DNA of 64,000 nucleotides from Sabethes cyaneus (taxonomy: Eukaryota > Arthropoda > Insecta > Diptera > Culicidae), in contig NC_071355.1 in the NCBI RefSeq assembly GCF_943734655.1, positions 243,807,183-243,871,182 of the forward strand, in the 5' to 3' direction. The position numbers and the translations under genes were made by a program. The notes beneath the pieces were generated by a model, which was not told where the DNA came from, did no database searches, and saw only the letters and a list, made by a program, of their open reading frames with translations. Below, piece by piece: positions 11,390 to 24,200 of this stretch (its first letter is position 1; every line of letters starts with the position of its first letter).

Positions 11390-14300
11390 TTCGAATGGAT
11401 TCGATGGATCGAAAGGGGGCCCTCTATAGGCCGTATGTCGCCATCGTCGTCGTCGTCGGTTGGCATTCACCGGACCAACGCAACGCCACAATCTCCAATA
11501 TGTGTACGCCTGTCCTAAAACGCGGGCCGCTTCTTATCGTCAAGTACGCGGTCGTGTTTTTTTTTTCGTCAGCATAAACCGAACCGGTTGAGCAAACAAA
11601 CCGTGACGACCACATGTCCGCAGTGTGCGCAGTGTTTGCTCACTCAGTCAGTGCGCAGTGAGTGTATTTGCCCTCGCACTCTAAAGCATTTTTTCGCATC
11701 GCGTCAATTTTCGCTGTTTATCTGATCAGTGCTGATCACCCCCCGACCAGCCGAGAGCCCGCCGAAAAAGGCGCTTTATTTATTCGCATCTCAAAGATTT
11801 ATCAACCTTACTTGACCGGAGAAAAATATTTACTCGCACGGTTCAACCGGAACTTCGTGGACACATTTGGGCCTCACGGAGATTGTACGGAGAGAAACTT
11901 TTTCAGCCTTCCACCCACCTACCTGCCTACTAATGGATGGAGTTGGGTACTTAGCCCCTTCGGGGTGGTTTGCAAAGTAACGCGTCATCCGATCGGAAGA
12001 AGCGAAACACGAGAACGCGATTCAAGTCCGCACTAGGAAAGCAATAAATCAAAATAAGGCAGTCGTTTGCTAAATTAAAAAAATACGACAGTGTGGTGCA
12101 ACAGGCGGGGTAATTAATAATCGCTTAAAATAATAAACCAGCACCGGGTGTCATATGGTAAATGCTTAGCACATGCACATGTCAGCAGACAGATCACACG
12201 ATTTGTTTGTTCGTTTGTTTAACGATGTGGTTCGAACCAAGTTTCTAACGTGTGAACCCAGCTTCGGTGCCTGCTAATGAGACAATTTCAAGTTTCTAGA
12301 AAACAGCTTCAGGACTAGGCTTTGATCGTTCACCCATCTCGACAACGGATAGAATTACGTTCTATTTCCGAAACCATACGAACGAGATGATCAAGGTTAA
12401 CCTGGTCCGGCGGCAGCGGCGACGGTCAAGACAACCTCATCAGCATTCAGCTGAGCAACTTGCGCAAGCCCGTTTGTTCCGACCGAACTCGGTAACGGCA
12501 GTTTAAAAAGGCAAATAAAAGAAAAATAAACATGACAGGAAATCGAACCATCGTCGTCAACCATCGAGCTAGGGTGAGAGGTTCACGTTTGAACCGCAAA
12601 CGTCCGTCCGCCGCAGTTAGGCAGGCAGGAAGGCAAAAAACCGGCGTACAGGCGATTTAACCCTACCACCGAAAAGACCAAAAAAAGGCTAAGCATATCA
12701 ACAGGCAGTGTTGTGTTCGAACGACCGAAAGACGCCGGTTTTATGCATAAATTTACTCTGTTGAGGAACCCCACCACCCACCACCACCCGCCCCTCCCGG
12801 CTGGGCGGCTCAATCTTCGGGCTTAATATTTTTGTTTGCGATCGATCGATCGTTGGTACTCGCGCGGAATTGGCAACAAAAGCGACCATAGTTTTTCGAT
12901 CTATTTGCATAACAACGACAACAACATGAACGAACTGAACGGCTTGGGTGCAATTCTTTTCTGTTTTCCTCCGAAAACCCGCTGCGAAGTCGTTAAATCG
13001 AGCTCTTTCGGGTTGGGTGTGGTTGAGTTTCTAAGCTCCAGTCCAGCCCAGCCAGCGCTTCGTTCCTTTTTATATTGGTTTTTCATTGTTCAGCTGAAAA
13101 CGTGGGAATGGTTTGCGGTTAGTTCCAGTCCATTAGGATGGTTTAATGTTCGATTGCATGACAGTCAAGAACAAATGTTTCATTGTTTTATTTTTCAACT
13201 GAACTAAAGCGTCAATTAGAATTTGTCCGTTTGATTGCAAATTATTTAGTTTGAATAAAATACAACATTAAGTTTGAAACGAAAATATTTTTCGTCGAAG
13301 CAAAAAATGTCAATTGAATCGTCATCTTTCGATAAGCTAGACAGTTGCCCATTAATTTCCCGCGGACCACTCAGACAGATTACGAGAGCCAACACTGCTG
13401 GGGCTGCACGGCTGTTGACATCGTCCGGGTGGCTGGTGGACGCCACGCACAGGCCAGGCAATCGAAATCGAACCATCGACAGCCGCTGCTGGCAGTCGTC
13501 GACACCGTGTTGTGTCTCCGGGGGTGAACAAGATCACGCGGCAGCGATACCATAAATTACGTACGCGCCCAGCGTTGAAGGTCTGGCAAATTAAAATGTA
13601 CGCCTTTTGCTGCAGTCCTGAATGCGTGCGGATAGAGAGAGTAAATTGTAATTGTAAATTGTACTTGCACAAACAACAGTGCCACAGTTCAGCTGAAATG
13701 ACAAACAACTTCTGCCAGGGAATTGCCCAGCAACAGCGGAAAGGGGGAAATTGAAACATGCGTCTGGGCTCTGAGTCTGGTATGGTCGAAATGGCCGAGG
13801 ATAGTGCTGAAACCTTTTCGGATGAGATAATTTCACGGTGAAAATGTCGTGTACGCCTCCTCATCGAAAGGTGACACCGTTCATGCCGTTTTATTGGCTT
13901 TCGATCTTTGTTTTGTAAATTTAAAATAAAAAATAAGTGTAACCAATTACAACAAAGACTCAAACCTGTTGACCTTTTTGTCTCTGCTAAAGGTTCATTA
14001 GTGCTTGCTTTCCTCCGAGCAGTTACTGTCGAACATCAATCACAGTCAACAATAGAAAAAATATGCAATAATTTAGAAAGTCTTATGCAATTTTTCACCC
14101 ATTTTGAGCGTAAATATTCCGATGGAAGGAAATAATTTCACGGTTTAGCGACAAATCACGCGCACGCCGACCGGCTTGGGGCTATCATCGTATCAGTGAC
14201 TGAGGCCTATCACTGATTTGACTCGCTGCTGCGTTACCAATCGATTTGACGACCACTTACCAGGTGACGACCCTCTTCACTGCTGTGTCTGGCCTGACCG

Positions 14301-14500
14301 ACAAAGCGATACAAAAATAATTTTACGGCGAGTGAAATTCACTGCTTTGCTTCGAACAGCTTTCTTTGCAATTTTTTATTAGAATTGAACTGCAACTGCC
14401 GCCCATATAGGAGGTAGTAGACCAAGTCACGATTTTACAAAGGTGATGGTTTACGGCTTGGTCCGACAGTTGCAATTGCATACAATGTTCCGATCGAACG
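11390..14500. other. GC-moderate, apparently unique intronic block
   Basis: Less AT-rich and free of recognised mobile elements. Overlapping frames on both strands (for example 13352-13963 minus and 11662-12036 plus) show no conserved signature. Around 11630-11670 a series of TCAGT/GCAGTG motifs resembles insect initiator sequence, but no supporting exon is identified. It may hold regulatory sequence. Confidence 0.4.
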
Positions 14501-14519
14501 GACCAATTTAGCATTTAGC

Positions 14520-14710
14520 AATCACAACCGGTAGAATGCGTGGAATTTCAATCACACTAACCACACTTACTTAAGTGTGGCGAATTTAACTCGAAGCTGT
14601 TCTATTTAAATTGACTTGCAAAGAGTCAGCTGAAAACCTTTCCCGGAAGTGATGTGGATTCCTAGTTTTGAAACTCAAGCCACGGTGGAACAGAGAAGCA
14701 TTATTCATTG
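14520..14710 (+). repeat. Dispersed ~200-bp repeat, diverged copy 2
   Basis: Carries GCGTGGAATTTCAATCACAC at its start and GAAACTCAAGCCACGGTGGA plus ACAGAGAAG at its end, matching in order the copy at 14805-15050. The middle is largely unalignable by eye. Confidence 0.5.
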
Positions 14711-14804
14711 GATTTGAGAAAATCCAGTAAATATTTCTGGAACGACGTTGACCTTAAAACGCAAAAATTATGATATGTCCAAGTGCCAAGCCGCGACTTA
14801 CGTT

Positions 14805-15050
14805 ACGGCTCGGATCGATGATCGTGCGCCGATTGGATCCCTTGATAGCGATTGTACCCAATTAGCAAACGAACAGATCGTGCGTGGAATTTTAATCACA
14901 CGCTCATACCGCGATTCAAACGTGAACTCAGGGAAATTGCTACAGTTAATATTAATGACTTTCGGAACGGCTCTCACTAACGGTTTCCGGAAGTTTGAGT
15001 CTTGGGCAACAGAGAAGTGAATTATCAAAGAGATTTGAAATATTGGTCAA
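14805..15050 (+). repeat. Dispersed ~200-bp repeat, copy 3
   Basis: Forward copy containing CGTGCGTGGAATTTTAATCA, ACGGTTTCCGGAAGTTTGAG and CTTGGGCAACAGAGAAG. Partner of the reversed copy at 9150-9345. Confidence 0.65.
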
Positions 15051-15669
15051 ATCGGATAAGATTAAGATAAGAGACGCTTGGAAAATTCTGCATCGTGAAA
15101 CTCTTTTTTCTTCGAAAAAAGCTGGCATAATCGGGATTCGACATTGAGCTGCTTTGGTCATACCGTAAGAACAGCCTCAAACCACCGAACTCTGACAGCT
15201 GCTTACTAAGCAAGTCATAAGAGGTGCAGAAGTATATTTTCTTTTATATACAATCAATCTTTGTAGCCCGATCTCGTCGATAACGATGCCAGACAATAAC
15301 TGTGCATCAAATGCGTCCTGGTGCAAAATGTACTACGAATAAGTTCTCGTACTAGAAACCATTCGTAATAATTACACTTGCTGTAGAAAATAAGCCTGCG
15401 AATGTTCTTAAATACTATGAATTTATTATCAATTACAAATATAGTTTTACGAATATTTTTTTTTTTGAATAGAAATTATGTTCTCAGTGAGGGTAATATT
15501 GCTAGAGTCGGGCCACTGTCAAGATAGGATCATCGCGATTTTTGAGTTATAGTACCTCGAATCATCTGTGTACAAACATTGCAGATCATATCTCTGTGAC
15601 TGCTCACTTTGCATGATATTGTGAGTTCAGATTGTGTTTTAAAACACGGCTTCTAAGTGCAGTAGCTAA

Positions 15670-15960
15670 TACTAAAGGGTGCCCATGGTAAAATTGCAAC
15701 ACACTCTAACTTAGGCTCTAACTTTTGAACCGTTGGGTAAAATTATATGAAATTTGGTATGGAGAAACTTCCAAGTGCATTGTTCACACTGTGTGAGTCT
15801 TTTCATCTGTAAAACGCCGTCCAAAGAACAGCTTATGCATAAAATTAGAATCTATCCCATCGGGCCATCGGTAATAAGTTGAGAAACCCGAATTTTACGG
15901 TTTCCCGTGTCATAAAAACGGTTCGAAGAACGTCTGACTGTGGATCGTAAGCTAAGATGC
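15670..15960 (+). repeat. Possible DNA-transposon end fragment
   Basis: Starts AGGGTGCCCATGGTAAAATT with GCAACAC, resembling the ends of Tc1/mariner-type elements of flies. No transposase or opposite end is found nearby, so the identity is a guess from motif memory. Confidence 0.25.
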
Positions 15961-16067
15961 GAAGAAAAAAGTCGTCCGTCCATACTGTTGAGGATTTGTG
16001 GGGGGGTTTGGGGGTTCAAGGCCCCCCCCCAGACGAAAATTTGATCTATACTTTTTAGCTTGAAATT

Positions 16068-16115
16068 TCATAGCCAGCTGGTTAGAGCACAGGAATATTT
16101 ACGGGCCATGTTGTA
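16068..16115 (-). mobile_element. tRNA-derived SINE, 3' portion (split copy)
   Basis: Matches, in reverse complement, the segment of the SINE at 54886-55065 that follows the tRNA-like part (…GATCGTAGCAACTGGCCC… to …CTAACAGCTGG). The tRNA-like head of what looks like the same insertion resumes at 17372, on the far side of a LINE. Confidence 0.6.
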
Positions 16116-17350
16116 CGATCCTCGTCGTCGTCAGCAGCAGCTTAGAGCCGGGTTAGTTCTTTTCTTACTGTTTCAAGCTCTATTCAACTCGATCTTGGGT
16201 TACTCGCCGCTCATTTCCCAGGCGTCTCTGAAGTCGCAGTTTATTTTATTTAAAAAATAAAAAATGTCACTTTAGAACTGAACGAGCCATCTGTTTTCCT
16301 TACGACCTGTCCGGTACACCGTGGGTTACCGATTTTCGCCAAATGCACGTCTCCCCAAGCAGTATCTATTTATTTATTAACTTTTTTCAATGAGGCTTTC
16401 AACCAGTGGTTGGTTCGCCCCAAAAGCAGTATCTATTACCCTTGATTCATGCACCTTCGCTGCTCTTAGCTCACAGCTTGTACTCCTCCAAATGTCGTCC
16501 GCAAAGGCGCGTATGCCCTGCATCTGTGTTGTCAAATCTATAAAAACTATCGGTCTAGTAGGGGGTTCGTACGGCGGCTTATGCCTTTTGATCGTAGCGT
16601 TTTGCGAAGGGCAAAGCAGTTTCGATGTCCTGTTTGAATACGCCGCTTGTTTTATCTGAGATTGAGTGCGACGGAATCTATTACTGGATTCTCTGCGAGA
16701 TAAATAGCCTTGTTAAATGTAAGAAGATTAGAACAATGTAACGTCCGTATAAATAGAATACTGTTGTCCGCGATAGTTTAGTTGCGTAATATAGATGGTC
16801 AAGTACGATCATGCGGTGTTTTATTCTGCCGAAAATTTGTCCTGTTTCGCTGTCCATTGAAAGCTGATACTATTCGTCTTATGGCCCACAGGATAAGTTC
16901 AAAGATAGTGGGTATCGTACTTTCGTCTGCGGATTTGTGCTGTCCGAAATTGGTGAGCAGCAACATCGCTGGATCTTCTTATTTGTGTTATCCACGGCTA
17001 TCAGCCATCCCACATACGCGAACTCATCTGCCACTTTTGGTTCGTCGCCGTCAACGGTTACCGTCCGCGAAAAAAACACGTTCGTTTCGTTTGAGCTTCA
17101 GTCATTCATATATTTAATCTTCGACGCGTTTATTTTAGGCCGAATCCTCCTAGCCACCGCTTTCAGTTTAGCGCAAATGACCTCTGCAGTGGCAAAGTTT
17201 CTGGTTTTAATATCAAAGTCACCTGCGTAGCCAAGAAGTTTGCTGCCTTTTCTGAAAATCAAACCACCAGTTTCGAAATCTGCTCGGTGGATCACTTCAA
17301 GAGCGAAGTTTTAAATTTTGCAAGATAAGTTGTTAGCAGCACCTTCACTA
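16116..17350 (-). pseudogene. RTE-like LINE remnant inserted in a SINE
   Basis: Minus-strand pieces include VIHRADFETGGLIFRKGSKL (followed by LGYAGDFD), INASKIKYMND and RTVTVDGDEPKVADEFAYVG. These correspond to VIRRADIETSGTIFTKGSQL and the following residues of the better copy at 28.56 kb. The 3' end at 16116 has a short TGCTGCTGACGACGACGAGG tail, comparable to the GAA-type tail of the other copy. The catalytic FADD has decayed to YAGD. Many frameshifts. Confidence 0.7.
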
Positions 17351-17371
17351 CGTCTCGAAGAGACTCGATCC

Positions 17372-17440
17372 GATGGGCTCTAACAGCCTCTCCCAGCCGA
17401 GATTCGAACATACGACGTATCTCAATGCCAACTGGGAGAC
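17372..17440 (-). mobile_element. tRNA-derived SINE, tRNA-like head (split copy)
   Basis: Reverse complement contains the B-box-like GTTCGAATCTCGG next to CGTCGTAT, as in the copies at 18300-18505 and 54886. Its 3' half is at 16068-16115. Confidence 0.6.
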
Positions 17441-18005
17441 AAAATTTTAACATTCGGTTTCTATTATTTCAATATTATCTTTTTAGTGAAAAAAACACTC
17501 AATTTCAACCAAAATAGCTTTCAACTGAAAATAATTCCCCATTTCCTGAATAAACTCCTTACGGTTAGGCTATGTCAGATTTTTTTTGTAACCCCCCTCC
17601 CCCCCCCAGGAAACATTTCTGGCTACGCCCATGCTGTAAGAGATAAATTAGATGTTCCAGAAAGCATCCGAAAATAGCAGATGTCGAAGTTTACCAAGAA
17701 ATTCTTGATTTGGCAAGCATAAATGTTTTACTGTACTACTGCATTACGTCATTCTTTCAAAGGGGGGTGGTGTACGGTGTACGATCGACTAAGAAATGAA
17801 TCTAGTTTTTGGGAAAAATATATTCCTTAATCAATTTATGTACTGGAAAAAATACAAACGACGGAAAAAATGTCAAAAACTGCCTATTTCAATCATTATA
17901 TCTATAACAATTTTGACGTAGGCCTTACGTCGAAAATAGCTGGTACAGAGTGTAATTCTAAAAAATCAAAAAATGCGAGCGGAGCGAAAATATCGAAGTT
18001 TTTAA

Positions 18006-18308
18006 ACGCTAATAGCACAGAACAGAAGTGGAAGTCCGAACGATTCGGCAATCAAAACTGGTAACAGAGTCTTTTTTGTTTTTATTTTTCTTTGGGAAGG
18101 TTTTCGCATAGCAGCGAATAATAGCAATATAAGCAGAACGCTCGCTGCCAATCGCATAGCAGCTTTCACATGCTTTCGTGTGCATTCGTATGCGCTCGTG
18201 TTTTCGTGAAAAAAAGTGACTCGCTACCGCTAGGTTCGCTAGTATTTGTAGAAAGTAGCATATACGTGTTTGGATTTCTACTTCCACTTCTGTTCTGTGC
18301 TAATAGCC
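18006..18308. mobile_element. Foldback segment with 23-bp perfect inverted ends
   Basis: TAGCACAGAACAGAAGTGGAAGT at 18010-18034 is repeated in inverted form (ACTTCCACTTCTGTTCTGTGCTA) at about 18280-18303. The right arm abuts the SINE at 18300. It may be a small inverted-repeat element or a local inverted duplication. Confidence 0.6.
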
Positions 18309-18505
18309 TTGGTGCTACATGCCGTTATCGAAACTTGACCTTCTGTTTTTTATACGGCAGACTTCGCAGCCAGCTGTTAGAATACAGGACAATTGCAGGG
18401 CCAGTTGCTACGATCTTACTGATTCCAACAGCCCCTCCCAGCCGAGATTCAAACATACGACGACTGGCTTATTGGGCCAGCATCATACCTCGAGGCCAAT
18501 TGGCA
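18300..18505 (-). mobile_element. tRNA-derived SINE, nearly complete
   Basis: Reverse complement matches the 54886 copy over the tRNA-like head (CCTCGAGGTATGATGCTGGC, AATAAGCCAGTCGTCGTATG, B-box-like GTTTGAATC) and the body (GTAGCAACTGGCCCTGCAAT, AACAGCTGG, GAAGGTCAAGTTTCGATAAC). RNA polymerase III type promoter remnants make a SINE the best reading. No poly(A) tail is evident. Confidence 0.75.
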
Positions 18506-18706
18506 GGCCAACAAACGCTAATATCTCTGCCAATTAAGAATGTATTTTGATGGTTTGAATACCAATAGATTCATAATAGATGTAGCAATTATGTGGTTTT
18601 TATTACAACTATCATTTTCAATCACTAAATAGTGAAAATTAACGGAAAGTTTCAAGGTCAAATTTCCCCATCCGTTTTCTGTGCGTAATTTTTTTTTCAC
18701 CAAATA

Positions 18707-19521
18707 CAGTAATGTTCCGATTTTGTCAGCTCCCGATTTTGTCTACCCCCGATTTTGTCTGCCCCCGATTTATCAGCTTTTTATCCCGATTTTGTCAGCC
18801 TTTAAATTTTGTTTAACTTTTGTGCTTTCAAACAAGATTTATAAAATTTTTCAGCCTGCTTGAAACTATTCTAATTCACTGGGGAGAGTTTTTGAATAAA
18901 ATGATGCCTTCTTGCGAGTAATTCGGGGTCAAAATTAGGGTATTTTCATAGTAAAAGTTCTATAGTTCCTAAATAAGCAAAGATAGAGGTATACTACTTT
19001 CAGCAATGCTGTGTATTTTTACTATTTTTGCAACTTTGTAAAACTGGAAAAAGTCATACAACAACTACAAAAACAGCTAAAATAGAAAAACTGATTTTAA
19101 CGATTTTTCATTTATGAGAAATAGGATTTTTCTATCTTTGCTGAAGAGATAGAAAGCTACTGTCTTCAGCAAAATTTCTTGTAATAATATGCTGTAAAAC
19201 TTTGCAAAACACTGAATTTGAATTTCGCTAGACGATATAACTTTTAATGTTAAGAAACTCTTCCAAAGGTTCCATAAACCCAAAACCAAGTTTTCCCGCT
19301 CAAAGCTAATGCGCACCAAAAAAGCTTCTGGACCAGTGCGCTGGGCCCGGTTCATTGAGCTTTCGGTTGACCAATTGAGGGTTAAAATTTAATTTTTAAT
19401 AGAAGTCTTCGATATTGCAAGGTTTTAAATCTTGAATTTTGAAAAAAAAAATGGAGAAAAAATTTCCTGATTTTGTCAACCCAAAATTCAACATGGGGCT
19501 GACAAGATTGGAACTTTACTG
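18707..19521. mobile_element. 815-bp non-autonomous element with TIRs and TA target duplication
   Basis: Starts CAGTAATGTTCCGATTTTGT and ends in the near complement ACAAGATTGGAACTTTACTG; each end is bordered by TA (18705-18706 and 19522-19523). TA duplication and a CAGT terminus fit the Tc1/mariner/pogo superfamily. Three further CCGATTTTGTC motifs follow the left end. No transposase frame. Confidence 0.8.
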
Positions 19522-19735
19522 TAACACACACAATGGTTTAACGCGAAACAGTACATTCCGTGTTGCAGTCAATTACGAATGGATTTTCCGCAAAATAATT
19601 CCATAATTCTATAATGAAAATGCAAGTAAATTTTCTTAGTTATTCAGGAAAAATATTATCTAGAAGTTTTTGATCGCTAGATCACCTTTACAGGTTTACT
19701 TTCGGAACATCATGTCGGTCTAGGTTTATATGAAA

Positions 19736-21262
19736 CTAGCTGACCCGACAAACTTCGTATTGCCACAAATTAACCTGTGTTGTACATAAATCATGAATCT
19801 CGGATGATCTTTGTCACAATCTCGAGTTTTGCAAGCCCCCCGAGTGGGCGGCGATTCCGACGGCGGGTCACCTGCAACACTCGCGACCGGCTCGTCCTGA
19901 ATGATCTAGTGTTACTATAGATAGTTTTTGTGGTCTTGTTATTGATTAATGTTTTATGGAAGTCTCGAATTTCTCGTGTTGGATTAGTTTTTGAGTTTCG
20001 CAAAAATTTCTGTTTTATTTGTATGAGAGTCCATATCCCCGTACCACAGGGGTGAGAGGTCTCTAACTGTCATAAAATAAATTCAAGACTCAAAAATCTC
20101 CTACATGCTAAACTTGGTTCCATTTGCTTGATTAGTTCTCGAATTATGAGGAAATTCGTATTTCATTTGTATAGGAGCCCCCCTCTTAATGTGGGAAGAG
20201 GTCATAATTCGTCACAGAAAAAATTCTTGCCTCCAAAAACACCTACACGCCAAATTTGGTTCAATTCGCTTGATTAGTTCTCGAGTTATGAGTAAATTTG
20301 TATGGAAGCCCCCCCTCTTAAAGGGGAGAGGAGTTATAATTCCCCTTATAAAGAAGGAGGGGTCTCAATTCACCATAGAATAAATTCTTGTCACCGAAAA
20401 CACCCACATGCCAAATGTTGTTCTATTTGCTTGATTAGTTCTCGATTTAGGAGGAAATTTATATTTCATTTGTACAGGAGCCCCCCCTCTTAAAGTGGGG
20501 AGGGGTCCTAATTCACCGTAGAAAATTTTCTTGCTCTCGAAAACCTTCACATGCCAAATTTGGTTCCATTTGCTTGATTAGTTCTCGAGTTATGAGGAAA
20601 TTTGTATGGAAGCCCCCCTCTTAAAGGGGAGAGGAGTTATAATTCCCCTTATAAAGAGGGAGGGGTCTCAATTTACCATAGAATAAATTCTTGTCACCGA
20701 AAACACCCACATGCCAAATTTGGTTCTATTTGCTTGATTAGTTCTCGAGTTATGAGGAAATTGGTATTTGATTTGTACAGGAGCCCCCCCTCTTAAAGTG
20801 AGGAGGGGTCCTAATTCAACATAGAAAATTTTCTTGCCCTCGAAAACCTTCACATGCCAAATTTGGTTCCATTTGCTTGATTAGTTCTCGAGTTATGAGG
20901 AAATTTGTATGGAAGCCCCCCCTTTTAAAGAGGAGAGGAGTTATAATTTCCCTTATAAAGAGGGGAGGGGTCTCAATTTACCATAGAATAAATTCTTGTC
21001 ACCGAAAACACCCACATGCCAAATTTCGTTCTATTTGCTTGATTAGTTGTCGAGTTGTGCAGAAATTTGTGTTTCATTTGTATGGGAGCCCCCCCTCTTA
21101 GTGGGGGGAGGGGTTTCTAACCATCACTAAAACCTTTACTGGCCCCAAAAAACCTCTATATGCATATTTCATTGCCGATTGGTTCAGTAGTTTTCGATTC
21201 TATAAGGAACATACGGACAGACAGACAGACAGACGGACAGAAATCCTTCTTTATAGGTATAA
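19736..21262 (+). mobile_element. Dispersed element with internal 143/161-bp dimer array, copy 1
   Basis: Begins CTAGCTGACCCGACAAACTT and ends with a (GACA)n stretch, then CCTTCTTTATAGGTATAA. Between them, TGATTAGTTCTCGA recurs at 20129, 20271, 20432, 20575, 20735, 20878 and 21040, that is with alternating steps of about 143 and 161 bp. Each unit carries an oppositely biased pair of C-rich (GAGCCCCCCCTCTTA) and G-rich (GGGGAGGGGTC) blocks able to pair. An inverted copy is at 43894-45720. I do not know its class: no coding region, no clear TIR. Confidence 0.8.
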
Positions 21263-21269
21263 AAGAAGA

Positions 21270-24200
21270 TAAACAGCTGCTGACCTGTTGGGACGGTGAT
21301 TTTCTATTCGTGTTTTTATTCTTGAATAGAAATAATGGAAGTACCAGTAAACGGAAGGTATATTCAATTGTCGTCCGTGTCTGGGAAGTGAGGAGACTTA
21401 GTTTTGATATATATTTTTGTTGGCTATCTTGATAACAGGTTTATGAACTAAAAAAGTGGGGATAGTTTTAATAAATGTTTTACTGATAAATTGTGTATGA
21501 TTTTCATAGGCAATCTTGAGATTGATAAAAATGATAAATCGGTTTCCATTTCAGATAATGATGGTTCAGCTTCTCGATAAAATTCAAGATAATTCGTATA
21601 ACATCCCAGTCTAGGGTTGAAGTTTTGACAACTGCATTATAAATATTCTTTCTTCAAGAACAGTCCGAGGCTACTTTCACTCAATTTTTTGACTTTTGCA
21701 AACACACTAATTTGAAACCCGAAACCGAAATATTTACCTAATTAATAATGAATGTGTATTAATATTAGTGGTTAGTTGTTTTCTGAGCGTGCTTTTTGAA
21801 ACCGCACAATGAAGACAAAAAAGAAAACTGTCAACCAAATGAAACACGAAACTAAGCTTGTCGGATTACATGCAACACCCGCAGCGGTATTAAGTATATG
21901 CTATTTTATTTCCTTACCGTGATCGATTCCATCATGCATTCCACGCAGGGACGCAATCACAGCACAATCCACCCGGATTGTAAATCAATAGCGTTTTGAA
22001 ATGTGATCTTCCCAGCCCCAAACCACCGCTATTGATCATTACCAAAATAAAAACAACAAACTGAGGAAAGCAGCCCAAAAGCAGCCATAAATATTCGGCT
22101 TTCTCGAATGTCATAATAACCGAATGCTTACGACGACGGAATGACGGAATTCAAAACCATCGGAACGTAAATCCTCCGTGATCCTGCTGTGATATAGCCG
22201 CCAAAAACTAGTGACAGTTTTATTCCGTCCGCAGCGGATTTAAGTTATTAATGGTTCCCCAATTATTATTTGCTGTTAACAGCAGACGAATTACATCAGC
22301 AAATAATCATCTTCGCTCCTGCGTGATTGACAGTACTTATAAAAACAACAGACTTCGGTGAGATTAGCTGGAAATAAACGAGACGCAATGACGCAATTCG
22401 GCTACATGCAGTCTGCCGGTGTGCGATTAAAAAACCACCGATAGATAAGCGCTATTAACACGCGTTTAACCGAGGCACACAGCCGCTTAGTGTCATACAT
22501 CGAATTTCATCCCCCAAGGCAGTGCTGCGGTGCGGTGCCTCAACTCGTCGAACTTTACTGATCGAAAGTACTGTTACATTCACTTGTCTGTGATGAAATA
22601 ACGACTGTACCGAGCTTACTTAGGAATTCAGTTCACTCCGGGCCACAACATTAGGCAAGAATCCAGTGTGCCAGTTTAGTCCCGCTGCTGCTGCACAACT
22701 CAATCCGGGCCCGAGACCGGGCCCCGGCCGGATTCAACGTTGGTGGTTCGTTTCGTTGTTGGGATACGTCCTACCAAACCAACCGAGCCACCTAATTTAG
22801 TTTCCAATGCCGGCCGAACACTCGCGGAACAAATTATGCCCCTCCAGCGCAGAGTGCAGCGCAGCGACACAGACGACGACGACGACGGCGGTTGTATGCA
22901 AATCCGACCGCGTCCGCGCGCGGCTCGGGTATGACACTCCCTATGGTGGAGAGTGTCGGCTTACTTCTTCCTTCTTTGGGTGATTGTTTTGTTTTTTTTT
23001 TTTCGTTGGCAGTTGTTCAATTGTCTTTCGCGCTTTCGATCTGTTGCTATTTAGTTATTCAGTCTGGTGGTACAATTCCAATCACTTTTCGATTGAACAT
23101 CTGTCCGACGACGTAAGATCTTCGCTTCCCAATCGAAGCAATCCACTGAAATCTGTTATTCAGTTCTCGTTTAGACCCACTGTCATTAGTGTCAGTTCTA
23201 CATTAGAATGTCATTGCACAACGTAATTTAACTGAAACTTGTTTTAGTTTTTGACGGAAGTGACTGATTACTTTAAAACTAACAATAGCAATTTGATTTC
23301 TGTGTTTTAAAATTGGATTGAGATTTATGACGCAAGTAAGTAGAATTGCACCCATTCGGAAAGCATGCAACTGTAACGAATTGGACTGAATTTAAAGTAG
23401 TAGGTAGTAAATGCCCATACCGTTAAAATGCGCTTGCCTGCACTCAGTCAGCTCATTCCAGGAAAATAATCTGTCGAACAACGGTTAGTAAAGATGGTAG
23501 ATACGAACCGCGAAGTTTCATTTTCTCCCCATTGTACCCAAATCATGCAGTTAAATCTCAACCTACCGTGAAAGGCTAATGTTGTAAAACAACGTCTATT
23601 TAAGTACCTACCTAGTGCGACTAAACGCGAAAGCATTGAAACGATCCCGGTCGGTGGGAGAGTTTGAGACTTGTAACTTAGACAGGTGGAGGGCAATTTC
23701 CCGACGCGGTGAAGAAAGCCATAAATTGTGGGTTTTTGGACTTCGAGAGATCTTGGTGCTGGCAGCTCATGGGGACCTGCCCGCGATTGGTTGGTTCGCA
23801 TTGCCGGCATCGATGCACAATAATGGTGGCAGCGATTTTTTGCCCGGTTATAAAATTACGGCTATCAACTGTTTGACCAATTTTGGAGTGCAAAGTTAAG
23901 ACAAATTTAGTAATGCCTCCTAAGTGGAGACGAAGGAATTAAGTTAAGGGTTTTTTATTATCTGACAAAACGGTGAGCCGGGAATCGGCGAGCCGCGGGT
24001 GGTCAGCGCTGATATATTTAAGCTCGCTTAAGTGGATTGAGCTTTTTCGATGTTGTTTGACCCCTTAATCATTAGATTAGCAAAACCTTGATGCTACATT
24101 ACGCTCTTGGAACATCAGCTTACTTTTAGTCTTGTTTATCGAATGTCGGATAAGTATTCAATAGCGGTTTCGTTTTCTGCAGCTTAAAATACTGTTTTCA

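Noticed and set aside
13352..13963. 203-codon minus-strand frame in the unique intron block
   Set aside because: No recognisable motif or repeat, and it overlaps comparable frames on the other strand; length alone is not sufficient evidence.
20129..21050. Regularly spaced repeats that might be a CRISPR array
   Set aside because: Eukaryotic context; units are whole 143/161-bp tandem copies with no unique spacers.
21920..22114. Donor-like CACGGTAAGG on the minus strand with a short open frame
   Set aside because: No acceptor could be placed in the same frame before a stop, and the peptide shows no navigator similarity.
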